Shown here piece by piece: positions 16,382-24,974 of a stretch of DNA of 64,000 nucleotides. Position 1 is the first letter of the stretch. Each line of letters begins with the position of its first letter. Origin of the DNA: Rhizobium mayense (GTDB lineage: Bacteria; Pseudomonadota; Alphaproteobacteria; Rhizobiales; Rhizobiaceae); the NCBI RefSeq assembly GCF_030272705.1, contig NZ_JARFYM010000014.1, positions 1-64,000 on the forward strand, in the 5' to 3' direction. The position numbers and the translations under genes were made by a program. The notes beneath the pieces are model-generated. The model was not told where the DNA came from, did not search any database, and was given only the letters and a program-made list of their open reading frames with translations.

Positions 16382-19285
16382 ATGGCAGACAAAATGCTTA
16401 TCGATGCGTCTCACGAGGAAGAGACGCGTGTTGTTGTCGTTCGCGGGAACCGCATAGAAGAATTTGACTTCGAGTCGCAGCACAAGAAGCAGATCCGCGG
16501 CAACATCTATCTCGCCAAGGTGACGAGGGTTGAGCCCTCGTTGCAGGCCGCCTTCGTGGATTACGGCGGCAACCGGCACGGTTTCCTGGCCTTTGCCGAA
16601 ATCCATCCTGACTACTATCAGATCCCGCTGGCCGACCGGCAGGCGCTCCTGAAGGCGGAAGCCGAGGAGCATCGCCGTGACGACGATGTCGAACATGTCG
16701 AAACCGCGCTCGATCTTTCCCAGCAGGAACAGCCCGACATCGGCATCGTCCACAAGGACGAACCTGAAGCTGAAGCGGTTGTCGCAGACGAAGCCCAAGC
16801 CGAAGAAGCCCCTGCCCTTGAGGTAGCGGCTCCCGCCGAGGAAGCTCCGGCAAAGAAGCCGAAGCCGCGCCGCAGCCGCAAGAAAGTAGTCGCGGAAGCA
16901 GCCGCCGAAGAGGCGCCTGCAGTCGAAGCGACGGCAACGGTCGATGCGCCCAGCGAAGACGAGGAAGGCCCGTCCGGCGAAATGGCCGCGATGGTCGAAA
17001 CCGACTCGATTTCCGAAGACGTCGACGTTTCCAAGCGCCGTCACGATGACGACGATGATGACGATCACGACCATGAAGAGGAAGTGATCGAATCCGTCGG
17101 CGCCGAAGACGCGATGGAAGAGGTTCCGGATCGCACACAGCGCAAGCCGCGCAAGCAGTACCGCATCCAGGAAGTCATCAAGCGCCGTCAGATCCTGCTG
17201 GTGCAGGTGGCCAAGGAAGAGCGCGGCAACAAGGGTGCGGCGCTCACCACCTATCTGTCGCTCGCAGGCCGCTATTCGGTTCTGATGCCGAACACGGCGC
17301 GCGGCGGCGGCATCTCCCGCAAGATCACCAATCCGCAGGACCGCAAGCGCCTCAAGGAAATTGCCAAGATGCTCGAAGTGCCGCAGGGCATGGGCGTCAT
17401 CCTGCGTACCGCCGGCGCCAACCGCACCAAGGTCGAGGTCAAGCGCGACTTCGAATATCTGATGCGCCTGTGGGAAAACGTCCGCACGCTGACACTGGCA
17501 TCGACCGCTCCTTGCTTGGTCTACGAAGAAGGCAGCCTGATCAAGCGTTCGATCCGCGACCTCTACAACAAGGATATCGGCGAGATCATCGTTGCCGGCG
17601 AAGAAGGCTATCGTGAAGCGAAAGATTTCATGAAGATGCTGATGCCGAGCCACGCCAAGGTGGTTCAGCCCTATCGCGACATTCACCCGATCTTTTCGCG
17701 CTCCGGCATCGAGGCGCAGCTCGACCGCATGCTGCAGCCGCAGGTGACGTTGCGTTCAGGCGGGTACCTGATCATGAACCAGACGGAAGCGCTGGTTTCG
17801 ATCGACGTCAACTCCGGCCGCTCGACCCGAGAGCATTCGATCGAGGATACCGCGCTCCAGACCAATCTGGAAGCGGCCGAGGAAATTGCGCGCCAGCTGC
17901 GACTGCGCGACCTTGCCGGCCTGATCGTCATCGACTTCATCGACATGGAAGAAAAGCGCAATAACCGCGCTGTAGAGAAGAAGCTGAAGGAGTGCCTGAA
18001 GAACGATCGCGCCCGCATCCAGGTCGGCCGCATCTCGCATTTCGGCCTTCTGGAGATGTCGCGCCAGCGCATCCGCGCTTCGGTTCTCGAAAGCACGACG
18101 CAGATCTGCTCGCATTGCGGCGGCACTGGCCACGTGCGGTCACAGTCTTCCGTTGCGCTGCATGTTCTGCGCGGCATCGAGGAATATCTGCTTAAGAATA
18201 CGACGCACGATATCACCGTGCGGACGACACCGGACATCGCGCTTTACCTGCTGAACCACAAGCGTCAGACGATCGTCGATTACGAAAACCGCTTCGGCGT
18301 CTCCATCGTCATCGACGCGGACAATGCCGTCGGCACGCAGCATTTCGCGATTGACCGCGGCGAGCCGGTGGAAAATCCGGTGAAGATCGAAACTCTGTTC
18401 AATTTCGCCGCCATTCCGGAGGATGAAGACGACGACATCGTCATCGAAGCCGATGAGGACGAAGACGAAGAACTCGAAGAAAAGGCCGCCGGCGTCGAGC
18501 AGCAACCTGTCGCCCGGTCCGAAGTCAACGAGGGCGGACGCAAGCGCAAGCGCCGTCGCCGCCGTCGCGGCCGTGGCAGTGACACCCAGGTCGCTTCCGA
18601 GTCCGCCGATACATCCGAGGAGGATGGTAACGAGGACGCGGATGAAGGCGACGAGGACGACAGCAGCGGCAGCAGCGAAGTCGCTGCCGTGTCCGGCGAC
18701 GATGGACAGCAGAAGCGCAAGCGCCGCCGTCGCGGGAAGCGCGGTGGCCGCCGCAATCGTGACGGTGAAGGCAATGAACTGGCCGCCGGCAGTGAAGCGG
18801 TAGCTTCCGACGAAGGCGCCGACGATGAGAGTGACGGCGAAGAGGATGTCGCTGTGACCGTCGCTGAAATCATTGTCACCGAAGGTGAAGCTGCCGTCGA
18901 AAGCCAACCGGCCATGGCGGCAGTCGAAACTGCGCCCGTCGTCGCCGAAGAGGTAAAGCCCAAGAGCCGTAGCCGTCGCAAGCCGAAAGCCGAAGCATCA
19001 CCAGTCGAAGCGCCGGTCGCCGAAGAGGCACCCGCAGTCGACGCGGAGGTCGAAACTGTTGCCGAAATCGCCGGCGATCTCGACAGTGCCGTCGAACCGG
19101 TGGCCGCAGCGGAACCCGAGGTGATCGAAGCCGAGAGCAAGCCGATACGCGCCAACCGCGAGTCGAACGTCACTTCCTCCGAACCGGTGGTCAGATCCAC
19201 CCGCACCAGCGAAGGCGGCGAGACCGATGGCGAGCCGACCAAGCCTAAGAAGGCCGGTTGGTGGCAACGCCGCGGTTTCTTCTGA
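16382..19285 (+). CDS. rne: Ribonuclease E
   Basis: RNase E is the 5'-end-dependent endonuclease that starts mRNA decay and processes rRNA and tRNA, and scaffolds the degradosome. The product has 967 residues. The S1 domain starts at residues 36-90 (QIRGNIYLAKVTRVEPSLQA) and resumes near residue 258 after an acidic, Ala/Glu-rich insert. The catalytic DNase I-like part has SIDVNSGRSTREHS and GLIVIDFIDM, with the two metal-binding Asp. The zinc link is CSHCGGTGHV. The C-terminal 300 residues are disordered, with Arg-rich tracts (RKRKRRRRRRGRG and KRKRRRRGKRGGRRN) for RNA and partner binding. ATG 16382 is chosen because GAGGAG lies ten bases upstream. Confidence 0.95.
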   Translation: MADKMLIDASHEEETRVVVVRGNRIEEFDFESQHKKQIRGNIYLAKVTRVEPSLQAAFVDYGGNRHGFLAFAEIHPDYYQIPLADRQALLKAEAEEHRRDDDVEHVETALDLSQQEQPDIGIVHKDEPEAEAVVADEAQAEEAPALEVAAPAEEAPAKKPKPRRSRKKVVAEAAAEEAPAVEATATVDAPSEDEEGPSGEMAAMVETDSISEDVDVSKRRHDDDDDDDHDHEEEVIESVGAEDAMEEVPDRTQRKPRKQYRIQEVIKRRQILLVQVAKEERGNKGAALTTYLSLAGRYSVLMPNTARGGGISRKITNPQDRKRLKEIAKMLEVPQGMGVILRTAGANRTKVEVKRDFEYLMRLWENVRTLTLASTAPCLVYEEGSLIKRSIRDLYNKDIGEIIVAGEEGYREAKDFMKMLMPSHAKVVQPYRDIHPIFSRSGIEAQLDRMLQPQVTLRSGGYLIMNQTEALVSIDVNSGRSTREHSIEDTALQTNLEAAEEIARQLRLRDLAGLIVIDFIDMEEKRNNRAVEKKLKECLKNDRARIQVGRISHFGLLEMSRQRIRASVLESTTQICSHCGGTGHVRSQSSVALHVLRGIEEYLLKNTTHDITVRTTPDIALYLLNHKRQTIVDYENRFGVSIVIDADNAVGTQHFAIDRGEPVENPVKIETLFNFAAIPEDEDDDIVIEADEDEDEELEEKAAGVEQQPVARSEVNEGGRKRKRRRRRRGRGSDTQVASESADTSEEDGNEDADEGDEDDSSGSSEVAAVSGDDGQQKRKRRRRGKRGGRRNRDGEGNELAAGSEAVASDEGADDESDGEEDVAVTVAEIIVTEGEAAVESQPAMAAVETAPVVAEEVKPKSRSRRKPKAEASPVEAPVAEEAPAVDAEVETVAEIAGDLDSAVEPVAAAEPEVIEAESKPIRANRESNVTSSEPVVRSTRTSEGGETDGEPTKPKKAGWWQRRGFF

Positions 19286-19310
19286 ACACTGCTGTTCGGA
19301 CCGAAATAAA

Positions 19311-19350
19311 CAAAATCCGGCCGTGGCAACGCGGCCGGATTTTGTTTTGG
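19311..19350 (+). terminator. rne terminator
   Basis: AAAATCCGGCCG and CGGCCGGATTTT form a 12-bp stem around an eight-base loop, followed by TGTTTTGG. It starts 26 bases after the rne stop codon. The A-run on the 5' side lets it work in both directions. Confidence 0.92.
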
Positions 19351-19469
19351 ATGATCATAGGCGAATATCGTCGGCTATCGACGTTCTTCTTCTGCCACTC
19401 ACCCTCCTCACAAGTGCGGCGACGAGCGAGAAGACCAACAGCGACAAATAGCGCTCTCACACCAGCCCT

Positions 19470-19613
19470 CGTCCTTCGAGGGTCGCTTCGCTCCCGCCTC
19501 AGGATGAGGGCTAATCTTCTACGTCTAACCGCGAGTTACCCGTACGCTGCCGCACGCCGCAAAGCCGGCTCCGCCTCATCCTGAGGCCGGAGCGAAGCGA
19601 CCCTCGAAGGACG
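19470..19613. repeat. RIME-type intergenic mosaic element
   Basis: Two arms of 40 bases (19470-19509 and 19574-19613) are inverted copies matching at 39 positions. The arms read CGTCCTTCGAGGGTCGCTTC and end in CCTCAGGATGAGG. The 64-base centre is unique. This matches the Rhizobium-specific intergenic mosaic elements, short palindromic repeats spread between genes in rhizobia. It sits between the rne terminator and the end of the aminotransferase gene. Confidence 0.85.
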
Positions 19614-19646
19614 GGGCGGCCCGATCCAAACCACTGATACAAAAGT

Positions 19647-20810
19647 CTATTTCAGCCAGGCCGCGATGCGTTCCGCCGCCTCCTCGATCTCCGCGTTCGA
19701 GCCGGCATAGGAGATGCGCATAGTGCGGTGTCCCTCGATCGGATCGAAGTCGAGGCCGGGGGTGGCGGCGACGTTGATTTCGGCCAGCATCTTGCGGGCG
19801 AAGGCCATACTATCGTTGGTGAACTTGCTGACATCGACATAGGCATAAAAAGCGCCGTCCATCGGCGAAGCGATGGAAAAACCGATTTCCGGCAGACGGC
19901 GCATTAGAAAATCACGGTTGCGGCGATAGCTTTCGCGGTAAACGTCCAGCTCGGCTCCTGCCCCGAGCGCCGCGGCGGCGGCAATCTGCGAAAGTTCGGG
20001 CGCTGAGATATAGAGGCTCTGGGCGACGCGCTCGATCGGGCGCACCAGTCGCTCCGGCAGCACCATCCAGCCGATACGCCAGCCGGTCATGCAATAATAT
20101 TTCGAGAAGGAATTGATGACGATCGCTTCGTCGGTCAGTTCCAGCGCGCTCGTCTCTTCGCCGACGAAGGTCAAGCCGTGATAGATCTCGTCGGAGATGA
20201 AGGCGATCGAGCGGTCGGCGCAATAATCGGCAAGCGCCTTCAGCGCAGCCCTGCCCGTTACCGTGCCGGTCGGGTTGGCGGGACTTGCGAGCAACACGCC
20301 TTTCAGTCGTTTGCCGCTGGCTGCTTGCGCCGCCTCAAGGCTTTCCGGCGTCAGCGTGAACTGCGTCTCGGCGGTGACAGGCACTTCGAGGACGTCCAGC
20401 CCGAGGGCAGCGAGAATATTGCGATAGGCGGGATAGCCGGGACGGGCGATCGCAACGCTGTCGCCGGGATCGAACAGCGTCAGGAACGCGAGGTTGAAGC
20501 CGGCCGACGAACCGGTGGTGATCGCGATCCGCTTGGGGTCGATGGTGAGGCCGTGCCGGACCTGATAGTGACCGGCAAGCGCCCGTTTCAGCGCCAGCGT
20601 GCCGAGTGCGTCCGTATAGCCTATGCGGCCGTGACCGAGTGCTTCGCGCGACGCCTCAAGTGCGGCCTGCGGCGTCGGATGCGATGGCTGGCCGACGGCC
20701 ATCGAGATGACAGCATGCCCCGCCTGGCGCCGCCGCGTCGCCTCCGCCAGCACATCCATGGCGTGGAAGGGTTCGACATCGCTGCGTTTGGATAGGGAAA
20801 ACAAGGTCAT
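19647..20810 (-). CDS. PLP-dependent class I/II aminotransferase
   Basis: The 387-residue cytoplasmic enzyme transfers amino groups with pyridoxal phosphate. Fold type I motifs are in order: the N-terminal cap HAMDVLAEATRRRQAGHAVI, SMAVGQPSHPTP, the phosphate-binding ITTGSSAGFNLAF, the Asn and Pro of LLASPANPTGT, FISDEIYHGLTF with the Asp that binds the pyridine nitrogen, and the Schiff-base Lys in SFSKYYCMTGWRIGW. The substrate cannot be fixed from the sequence; aromatic or aspartate aminotransferase-like activity is likely. It is divergent from the DsbA-like gene. Confidence 0.9.
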   Translation of the reverse strand: MTLFSLSKRSDVEPFHAMDVLAEATRRRQAGHAVISMAVGQPSHPTPQAALEASREALGHGRIGYTDALGTLALKRALAGHYQVRHGLTIDPKRIAITTGSSAGFNLAFLTLFDPGDSVAIARPGYPAYRNILAALGLDVLEVPVTAETQFTLTPESLEAAQAASGKRLKGVLLASPANPTGTVTGRAALKALADYCADRSIAFISDEIYHGLTFVGEETSALELTDEAIVINSFSKYYCMTGWRIGWMVLPERLVRPIERVAQSLYISAPELSQIAAAAALGAGAELDVYRESYRRNRDFLMRRLPEIGFSIASPMDGAFYAYVDVSKFTNDSMAFARKMLAEINVAATPGLDFDPIEGHRTMRISYAGSNAEIEEAAERIAAWLK

Positions 20811-21015
20811 TTCTTTCTCGGATCGGATTAGCGCCAGACAATTGCCGCAATATTAGCCTGTTCACAATCCCGCGATTGCGGCTTTGTCGTGAAAATTCCT
20901 GTTTCTGGAAATAAGCATGCGCCCTAAATTGCCCGCAAGCATCTGTGGATTTTAATCTGGCAATGATATCCCGACGCAGACGATAAACCTCAGCATCTAC
21001 CCAAACGAGGACCCA

Positions 21016-21783
21016 ATGACCTTTTTTTCCAAGACCCTGCTGACGGTTTCAGCGATCGCCATCACTGCATCATTCGCCATGATCCAGCCCGCTGCGGCGC
21101 TGGATGACCAACAGAAAAAAGAATTCGGTGAGTTCATCAAGCAATATCTCGTCGAGCATCCGGAAGTTCTTTTGGACGCGCAGGCGGCGCTTGAGAAGAA
21201 ACAGGATGAGCAGCGCCTCGCCCAATCAGCCCGGGCTGTCACCGAAAACAAGGATGCTATCTTCAATTCCAAGAATGACGTCACGATCGGCAATCCGAAG
21301 GGCAACGTCACCGTCGTCGAGTTCTTCGATTATAATTGCACCTATTGCCGCCATGCGCTGCCCGACATGGACGCGCTGTTGAAACAAGACCCGAATGTGC
21401 GTTTCGTGCTGAAGGAGTTCCCGATCCTCGGGCCGGATTCCGTTGCCGCGTCCAGGGTCTCCGATGCTTTCCGCAAGCTGGCACCGGAAAAATATGCCGA
21501 ATTCCACCATACGCTGCTTAGCAGCGATGGCCGCGCCTCGGAGGACAGCGCCATCGAAGTCGCGGCCTCGCTCGGCGTTAGCGAAGCGGCAATCCGCGCG
21601 GAAATGGCCAAGAGCCCGAACAATGATTCGGTAAAAGCCACCTACCAGCTTGCCACCGACCTCAACGTCACCGGCACGCCGGCCTATGTCATCGGTAACG
21701 AGGCAATCTCCGGCGCTATCGGCCTCGATGCCATTCAGCAGAAGATCGCCAATGTCCGCAGTTGCGGCAAGACGACCTGCTAA
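21016..21783 (+). CDS. DsbA-family thiol:disulphide oxidoreductase
   Basis: The 255-residue protein has a signal peptide (MTFFSKTLLTVSAIAITASF, cleavage near AAA-L), an N-terminal helical extension with the DUF-like pattern FGEFIKQYLVEHPEVLLDAQ, and a thioredoxin fold whose active site is CTYC at residues 108-111 (FFDYNCTYCRHALPDM). The cis-Pro loop is TGTPAYVIG. This layout is that of the Com1/ScsC-like DsbA branch in alphaproteobacteria, periplasmic enzymes that form or isomerise disulphides. The partner DsbB or DsbD is not in the window. It stands alone. Confidence 0.88.
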   Translation: MTFFSKTLLTVSAIAITASFAMIQPAAALDDQQKKEFGEFIKQYLVEHPEVLLDAQAALEKKQDEQRLAQSARAVTENKDAIFNSKNDVTIGNPKGNVTVVEFFDYNCTYCRHALPDMDALLKQDPNVRFVLKEFPILGPDSVAASRVSDAFRKLAPEKYAEFHHTLLSSDGRASEDSAIEVAASLGVSEAAIRAEMAKSPNNDSVKATYQLATDLNVTGTPAYVIGNEAISGAIGLDAIQQKIANVRSCGKTTC

Positions 21784-21931
21784 ACCGCGGAAATGACTGT
21801 GCCGCGCAGCTTTCGGGTTGCATAATGGGCACAGTTGCGCCTCAGAAGATGCACGGGCCATTCTGAAATCGGACCGATTTCGGAACCATGCGTAAAATCG
21901 CCAAATTCGGGGCGTTTCCACACCTAGACAT

Positions 21932-21988
21932 GCGCAACCTATGCCCTAGGGGCTTTCCTATAGGCCCTCGGGAGTCTATAGGTTGCGC
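21932..21988 (+). promoter_or_regulatory. Inverted repeat / structured leader before aroQ
   Basis: Perfect 11-bp arms, GCGCAACCTAT (21932-21942) and ATAGGTTGCGC (21978-21988), enclose 35 bases that hold further short palindromes (GCCCTAGGGGC and CCTATAGG). It lies 21 bases before the aroQ start, at the head of the aroQ-accB-accC-aat run. There is no T-run, so it is not a simple terminator. It could be an RNA structure in the leader or a DNA-binding site. Confidence 0.55.
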
Positions 21989-22009
21989 TGCACTTTGACG
22001 GAACCTCTG

Positions 22010-22447
22010 ATGGCGCAAACCATTTTCGTCCTGAACGGACCCAATTTGAATGCCCTTGGCAAACGCGAGCCGGGCATCTATGGCGGCAAGACTCTCAAGG
22101 ATATAGAAGCCGACTGCAAATCCGTGGGCGAAAGCCTCGGCTTCGTCGTCGACTTTCGCCAGAGCAATCATGAAGGCGTGCTCGTCGACTGGCTGCACGA
22201 AGCCGGAGATGTCGCCGCCGGCATCGCCATCAATCCGGGCGCCTATGGCCATACGTCGATCGCGCTTCATGACGCGATCCGAGCCATTTCCATTCCGGTG
22301 GTGGAGGTGCATATCTCTAACATCCACGCACGCGAAGAATTCCGGCACAAATCGATGATCGCGCCCGCCGCCAAGGGCATGATCTGTGGTTTCGGGCCTT
22401 ACGGCTACATCTTGGCGCTGCACGCGCTGAAATCCATCACGCAATAA
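22010..22447 (+). CDS. aroQ: Type II 3-dehydroquinate dehydratase
   Basis: AroQ dehydrates 3-dehydroquinate to 3-dehydroshikimate in the shikimate pathway. The 145-residue protein has the family signature LNGPNLNALGKREPGIYG, with the catalytic Tyr in the GIYGG loop, the QSNHEG motif in DFRQSNHEGVLVDWLHEA, NPGAYGHTSIALHDAI and the catalytic His in VVEVHISNIHAREEFRHKS. The start ATG 22010 begins MAQTIFVLNG, as in homologues. It is followed 23 bases later by accB; the aroQ-accB-accC order is common and suggests one transcript linking aromatic and fatty-acid precursors. Confidence 0.95.
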   Translation: MAQTIFVLNGPNLNALGKREPGIYGGKTLKDIEADCKSVGESLGFVVDFRQSNHEGVLVDWLHEAGDVAAGIAINPGAYGHTSIALHDAIRAISIPVVEVHISNIHAREEFRHKSMIAPAAKGMICGFGPYGYILALHALKSITQ

Positions 22448-22470
22448 CAAGAATACAGGGCAAAACATCC

Positions 22471-22950
22471 ATGGCTGAAAAGAAATTGGGCATCGACCAG
22501 GCGCTGATTCGCGACCTCGCCAATATTCTGAACGAGACGGATCTGACCGAGATCGAAGTCGAGCAGGAAGATCTGCGTATCCGCGTCTCTCGCGCCGGCA
22601 CGATGCAGTATGTTCAGGCGCCGATCGCAGCACCCGCCTATGCCGCAGCAGCACCCGCCGTCGCCGCCTCCCCGGCTGCCGCAGCCGCCGCACCTGCCGG
22701 CAAGTCGCGCAATCCCGATAACGTCGTCAGCGCGCCGATGGTCGGCACGGTCTACATGGCGCCCGCTCCGGGCGCTGCGCAATTCATCGAGGTCGGCGCC
22801 TCCGTCAAGGAAGGCCAGACGCTGCTGATCATCGAAGCGATGAAGACGATGAACCAGATCCCCGCGCCGAAATCCGGTATTGTCACCGAAATCCTCGTTC
22901 AGGACGGACGGCCGGTCGAATACGGCGAAGCCCTGGTCGTCATCGAGTAG
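22471..22950 (+). CDS. accB: Biotin carboxyl carrier protein of acetyl-CoA carboxylase
   Basis: BCCP carries the carboxy-biotin between the carboxylase and transferase parts of acetyl-CoA carboxylase, the first step of fatty-acid synthesis. The 159-residue protein has an N-terminal helical region that binds AccC, an Ala/Pro linker (residues 48-78), and the biotinyl domain with EAMKTMN, where K125 takes biotin. The length and linker are normal. It is followed by accC only a few bases later. Confidence 0.96.
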   Translation: MAEKKLGIDQALIRDLANILNETDLTEIEVEQEDLRIRVSRAGTMQYVQAPIAAPAYAAAAPAVAASPAAAAAAPAGKSRNPDNVVSAPMVGTVYMAPAPGAAQFIEVGASVKEGQTLLIIEAMKTMNQIPAPKSGIVTEILVQDGRPVEYGEALVVIE

Positions 22951-22961
22951 GCCCCATGCCC

Positions 22962-24308
22962 ATGATTTCGAAGATTCTCATAGCCAATCGCGGAGAAATC
23001 GCCCTTCGTGTGCTGCGCGCCTGCAAGGAGCTTGGCATTGCGAGTGTAGCGGTTCACTCGACCGCCGACGGCGACGCGATGCATGTGCGCCTGGCGGATG
23101 AAAGCGTCTGCATCGGCCCGCCGCCGTCGCGTGACAGCTATCTCAACATCCACCAGATCGTTGCCGCCTGTGAGATCACCGGCGCCGATGCCGTGCACCC
23201 GGGCTATGGATTCCTGTCGGAGAACGCCAAGTTCGCCGATATTCTCGAAGCACATGGCATCACCTTTATCGGCCCGACGGCGGAGCATATCCGCATCATG
23301 GGCGACAAGATCACCGCCAAGACCACCGCGCAGCAACTCGGTATCCCCGTTGTTCCCGGCTCCGACGGCGAAGTGAAGACCGAGGCGGATGCGCTGAGGA
23401 CGGCCAGGGAAATCGGCTACCCGGTGCTGATCAAGGCGACCGCCGGCGGCGGCGGCCGCGGCATGAAGGTGGCGCGCACGGAAGCTGACGTCATCGAAGC
23501 CTGGTCGACGGCGCGCACGGAAGCGGCGGCAGCCTTCGGCAACGAATCCGTCTACATGGAAAAATATCTCAGCAAGCCGCGCCACATCGAAATCCAGGTG
23601 TTCGGCGACGGTGAAGGCAATGCCGTGCATCTCGGAGAGCGCGACTGCTCGCTGCAGCGCCGCCACCAGAAAGTCTGGGAAGAAGCCAATTCGCCGGCAC
23701 TCAATGTCGAGCAGCGCATGAAGATCGGTCAGATCTGCGCCGACGCCATGAAGAAGCTGAAGTACCGCGGCGCCGGCACTATCGAGTTCCTCTACGAAAA
23801 CGGCGAGTTTTATTTCATTGAAATGAACACCCGCCTGCAGGTGGAGCATCCGGTTACCGAAGCGATCACCGGCATCGATCTCGTGCACGAACAGATCCGC
23901 GTCGCCTCGGGCGGCGGTCTTTCGGTGACACAGGACGATGTGCATTTTCACGGCCACGCCATCGAATGCCGTATCAATGCCGAGGACGCGCGCACCTTCG
24001 TGCCCTCGCCAGGCACGATCACACATTTCCATGCGCCGGGCGGTCTCGGTGTGCGCATCGATTCCGGCGCCTATCAGGGCTACAGAATCCCGCCCTATTA
24101 TGACAGCCTGATCGGCAAGCTGATCGTGCATGGCCGCACTCGCGTCGAATGCATGATGCGTCTGCGCCGCGCGCTCGATGAATTCGTGGTCGACGGCATC
24201 AAGACCACCCTGCCCCTGTTCCAGGACCTGGTTTCCAACCAGGATATCGCCAATGGCGATTACGATATACACTGGCTGGAAAACTATCTGGCGAAGGGAT
24301 CGGCTTGA
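22962..24308 (+). CDS. accC: Biotin carboxylase subunit of acetyl-CoA carboxylase
   Basis: AccC carboxylates biotin on BCCP with ATP and bicarbonate. The 448-residue protein begins MISKILIANRGEIALRVLRA and has the ATP-grasp parts: VHPGYGFLSENAKFAD, the Gly-rich loop TAGGGGRGMKVA, IEIQVFGDGEGNAVHLGERD, the metal-binding FIEMNTRLQVEHPVTE and the biotin-binding C-terminal domain. ATG 22962 is chosen by homology; ATG 22956 two codons upstream is equally possible and neither has a clear ribosome binding site, so translation is probably coupled to accB. aat follows three bases later. Confidence 0.96.
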   Translation: MISKILIANRGEIALRVLRACKELGIASVAVHSTADGDAMHVRLADESVCIGPPPSRDSYLNIHQIVAACEITGADAVHPGYGFLSENAKFADILEAHGITFIGPTAEHIRIMGDKITAKTTAQQLGIPVVPGSDGEVKTEADALRTAREIGYPVLIKATAGGGGRGMKVARTEADVIEAWSTARTEAAAAFGNESVYMEKYLSKPRHIEIQVFGDGEGNAVHLGERDCSLQRRHQKVWEEANSPALNVEQRMKIGQICADAMKKLKYRGAGTIEFLYENGEFYFIEMNTRLQVEHPVTEAITGIDLVHEQIRVASGGGLSVTQDDVHFHGHAIECRINAEDARTFVPSPGTITHFHAPGGLGVRIDSGAYQGYRIPPYYDSLIGKLIVHGRTRVECMMRLRRALDEFVVDGIKTTLPLFQDLVSNQDIANGDYDIHWLENYLAKGSA

Positions 24309-24311
24309 CCT

Positions 24312-24926
24312 ATGGTAGGACCGCGCGGCAGAAATCCCGGCATTACTCCGGAGATCCTGCTGCGTGCCTATTCCATCGGGCTCTTCCCGATGGCGGAATC
24401 GGCTGACGATCCGGAAATCTTCTGGGTCGAGCCGGAGCTGCGCGGCGTGCTGCCGCTCGACACGTTCCACGTTTCGAAAAGCCTGGCGAAGACCATCCGC
24501 CGCAAGCCTTTCGATATTCGCTTCAATACGGATTTCGACGCCGTCATCGCCGCCTGCGCAGAGCAGACCAACGGCCGGCCAAGCACCTGGATCAACAAAA
24601 CCATCCGGACGCTCTATTCGACCCTGCACCATATCGGCCACGCCCATTCCGTCGAGGCTTGGGAAGGCGGTAAGCTGGTCGGCGGGCTCTATGGCGTATC
24701 GCTGGGCTCAGCCTTCTTCGGCGAGAGCATGTTTTCGCGCCGCACCGACGCCTCGAAGATCTGCCTCGTCCATCTGGTCGAACGCCTAAAGCAGCGCGGC
24801 TTCACCCTGCTCGACACCCAATTCACCACCGAACATTTGAGGACATTCGGTGCAATCGATGTGCCGAAGGATCAATACGCAAGAATGCTGGAAAAGGCGA
24901 TGGAATCGCCTAATCTCAGCTTCTAG
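24312..24926 (+). CDS. aat: Leucyl/phenylalanyl-tRNA-protein transferase
   Basis: Aat adds Leu or Phe to N-terminal Arg or Lys of proteins, making them N-end-rule substrates for ClpS and ClpAP. The 204-residue protein has ITPEILLRAYSIGLFPMAES, the FWVEPELRGVLPLDTFHVSK block, TWINKTIRTLYSTLHHIGHA, HSVEAWEGGKLVGGLYGVSL and the signature GSAFFGESMFSRRTDASKI. All family blocks are present. It is the last gene of the aroQ-accB-accC-aat run, three bases after accC, and its stop lies inside a hairpin. Confidence 0.95.
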   Translation: MVGPRGRNPGITPEILLRAYSIGLFPMAESADDPEIFWVEPELRGVLPLDTFHVSKSLAKTIRRKPFDIRFNTDFDAVIAACAEQTNGRPSTWINKTIRTLYSTLHHIGHAHSVEAWEGGKLVGGLYGVSLGSAFFGESMFSRRTDASKICLVHLVERLKQRGFTLLDTQFTTEHLRTFGAIDVPKDQYARMLEKAMESPNLSF

Positions 24927-24962
24927 AGCATCCCGCGTTCAAATGAACGCGCGGCGCTCTAG
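24923..24962. terminator. Bidirectional terminator-like hairpin after aat
   Basis: CTAGAGC (24923-24929) pairs with GCTCTAG (24956-24962), and inside it CGCGTTCA (24934-24941) pairs with TGAACGCG (24944-24951). It separates convergent genes and includes the aat stop codon. No T-run follows. A hairpin of similar outer sequence with a T-run lies at 61709-61757. Confidence 0.65.
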
Positions 24963-24974
24963 GACAATTGAAAC

